The notes under the pieces are model-generated. The model did no database searches. It was not told the DNA's origin and was given only the letters and a program-made list of their open reading frames with translations. From IMG/VR virus record IMGVR_UViG_3300007363_000118, positions 1 through 22,489 of that record: 22,489 bases of DNA. One strand, 5' to 3'. Each line of letters begins with the position of its first letter. The first letter of the stretch is position 1. The translations under genes and the position numbers were made by a program. The stretch is from a virus. This document shows, piece after piece, positions 21,845 through 22,489 of this stretch.

Positions 21845-22489
21845 CGATGAGCCTCCACTAGAAGTCTGACGGGGCCAAAAATCGACTTCAGACATAATCG
21901 AGTCAACCAGATTGGCCCGGAGCCCTTCTTCGGCTGAATAAAGCGCCGCTTCAGTGCCCCTAACGATTTCTTCGGCCAGCTCCCGGCCTTCGGAAACCGC
22001 CCTCACAAAAGCCACGTAGTCATCCTCAACCTCTTTTGTAAGGGTCTTAAGCGCGAGTTCGGAGAGAGGTTCGTAGGGGTTCCCATCCTTTTTGTGCGCT
22101 CCGGCGTAAATGAGGGTGACGTTGAGCCCGGCCTGCTCATAAGCTTTCGAGGCGTCGATATGGCGCAGGATAACTCCAATCGACCCCACGCCCGCCGACG
22201 GGGAGACCGTGATCTTGTCCGTTTGGGAGGCCAGTAGATAGGCGGCAGAATACCCCAGGCCCGAAATATAGGCTTCCACGGGTTTGCTGGCCTTGGCGAT
22301 CATGTCCGCCGTTTCGAAGGCGCCCATGACCATACCGCCGGGGGAATCGATATCCAGAACGATCTTCTTGACCGTCCCGTCGCTCTTGGCCCGATTCAAG
22401 GCGCGTTGGATGTAGGTGTAGCCTGTCGCCCAGCCGGAGAGGGTATAAGAAAAGCCGTGCACCAGGACGCCGGAAACCGGGATCGTCAG
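21497..22489 (-). CDS. S49-type head maturation protease, N-terminus missing
   Basis: The frame is open to the window edge; the first visible residues are LTIPVSGVLVHGF, so the start lies outside. Family features are clear: VLDIDSPGGMVMG, then ISGLGYSAAYLLASQTDKIT, where the Ser in GYSAAY fits the nucleophile position of S49/SppA-type phage peptidases, and SAGVGSIGVI. After about residue 210 of the visible part, the protein becomes an Ala/Glu/Lys-rich helical tail that is also translated separately as a scaffold. In lambda, gpC protease and Nu3 scaffold share their ends in the same way. The role is processing of scaffold and portal during head maturation. Near the end it has EDDNSP, close to but not the DSNS motif. 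Confidence 0.92.
   Translation of the reverse strand: MTIPVSGVLVHGFSYTLSGWATGYTYIQRALNRAKSDGTVKKIVLDIDSPGGMVMGAFETADMIAKASKPVEAYISGLGYSAAYLLASQTDKITVSPSAGVGSIGVILRHIDASKAYEQAGLNVTLIYAGAHKKDGNPYEPLSELALKTLTKEVEDDYVAFVRAVSEGRELAEEIVRGTEAALYSAEEGLRANLVDSIMSEVDFWPRQTSSGGSSMDVNEATRAERTRIAAIMDSEEAKTRPAQARALALQTDMTVEAAVNLLKSFPAEAKAEPEAKAKAESEDNLFAKVMAAIGATGVKAQEEEKQEDDNSPQTIAARIISNSRFAKAK
21852..21856 (-). promoter_or_regulatory. Internal Shine-Dalgarno for the nested scaffold
   Basis: GGAGG on the minus strand lies seven bases upstream of the ATG at 21844, within the protease frame. Strength and spacing decide in favour of independent scaffold translation. Confidence 0.75.

Noticed and set aside
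1-22489. tRNA genes, CRISPR arrays, insertion sequences, att sites
   Set aside because: No cloverleaf-like segment, regular repeat-spacer series, transposase or core attachment repeat was seen. Nearly every base is in a structural, lysis or HNH gene.

Overview
This window is most of the late (virion) region of a tailed double-stranded DNA phage or prophage with a siphovirus plan: a lambda gpE-type capsid, a gpD-type decoration protein, a long tape measure and a BR0599/gpL-type tail tip. The high G+C coding style, the tail-tip gene set and the small membrane and spanin proteins suggest an alphaproteobacterial host. That is an inference from family resemblance; nothing in the window names the host. 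Almost everything is on the minus strand, so genes run in order from the right edge to the left.

Right edge to 19.9 kb is the head module: an S49 head-maturation protease cut by the window edge, a scaffold nested in its 3' end behind a strong ribosome binding site, a decoration protein, and the major capsid protein followed by a rho-independent terminator. An HNH endonuclease gene follows. Positions 19.0-16.6 kb hold the connector, a gp10-like neck protein, the tail terminator and the tail tube protein, again followed by a terminator. Next comes a second HNH gene whose product is fused to a Mom-like DNA-modification domain. Positions 15.5-10.2 kb hold the tail chaperone with a probable -1 frameshift extension, then the 1527-residue tape measure. 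Positions 10.2-2.8 kb are the tail tip and fibre-like proteins. Positions 2.75 kb to 0.27 kb carry a membrane protein, a DUF115-like protein, and a lysis-type cassette (holin-like, overlapping Rz/Rz1 spanins, two small membrane or exported proteins). Two short plus-strand genes enter from the left and meet this operon tail to tail.

Two things stand out. First, a short acidic peptide, usually [E/D]-D-S-N-S, recurs nine times in eight otherwise unrelated virion proteins (capsid, decoration, connector, tail terminator, tube and three tail-tip proteins), in predicted loops or at the C-terminus. It is written with different serine codons each time, so it is kept at the protein level and is not a copied DNA repeat. 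Second, one HNH endonuclease is fused in frame to a Mom-like GNAT acyltransferase, giving one polypeptide with a DNA-cutting and a DNA-modifying domain. The two HNH genes look like cassettes. Each sits just past the terminator of a highly expressed structural gene and shares an upstream promoter-like block. A DUF115-like protein in the same operon is a speculative candidate enzyme for modifying the DSNS tags.
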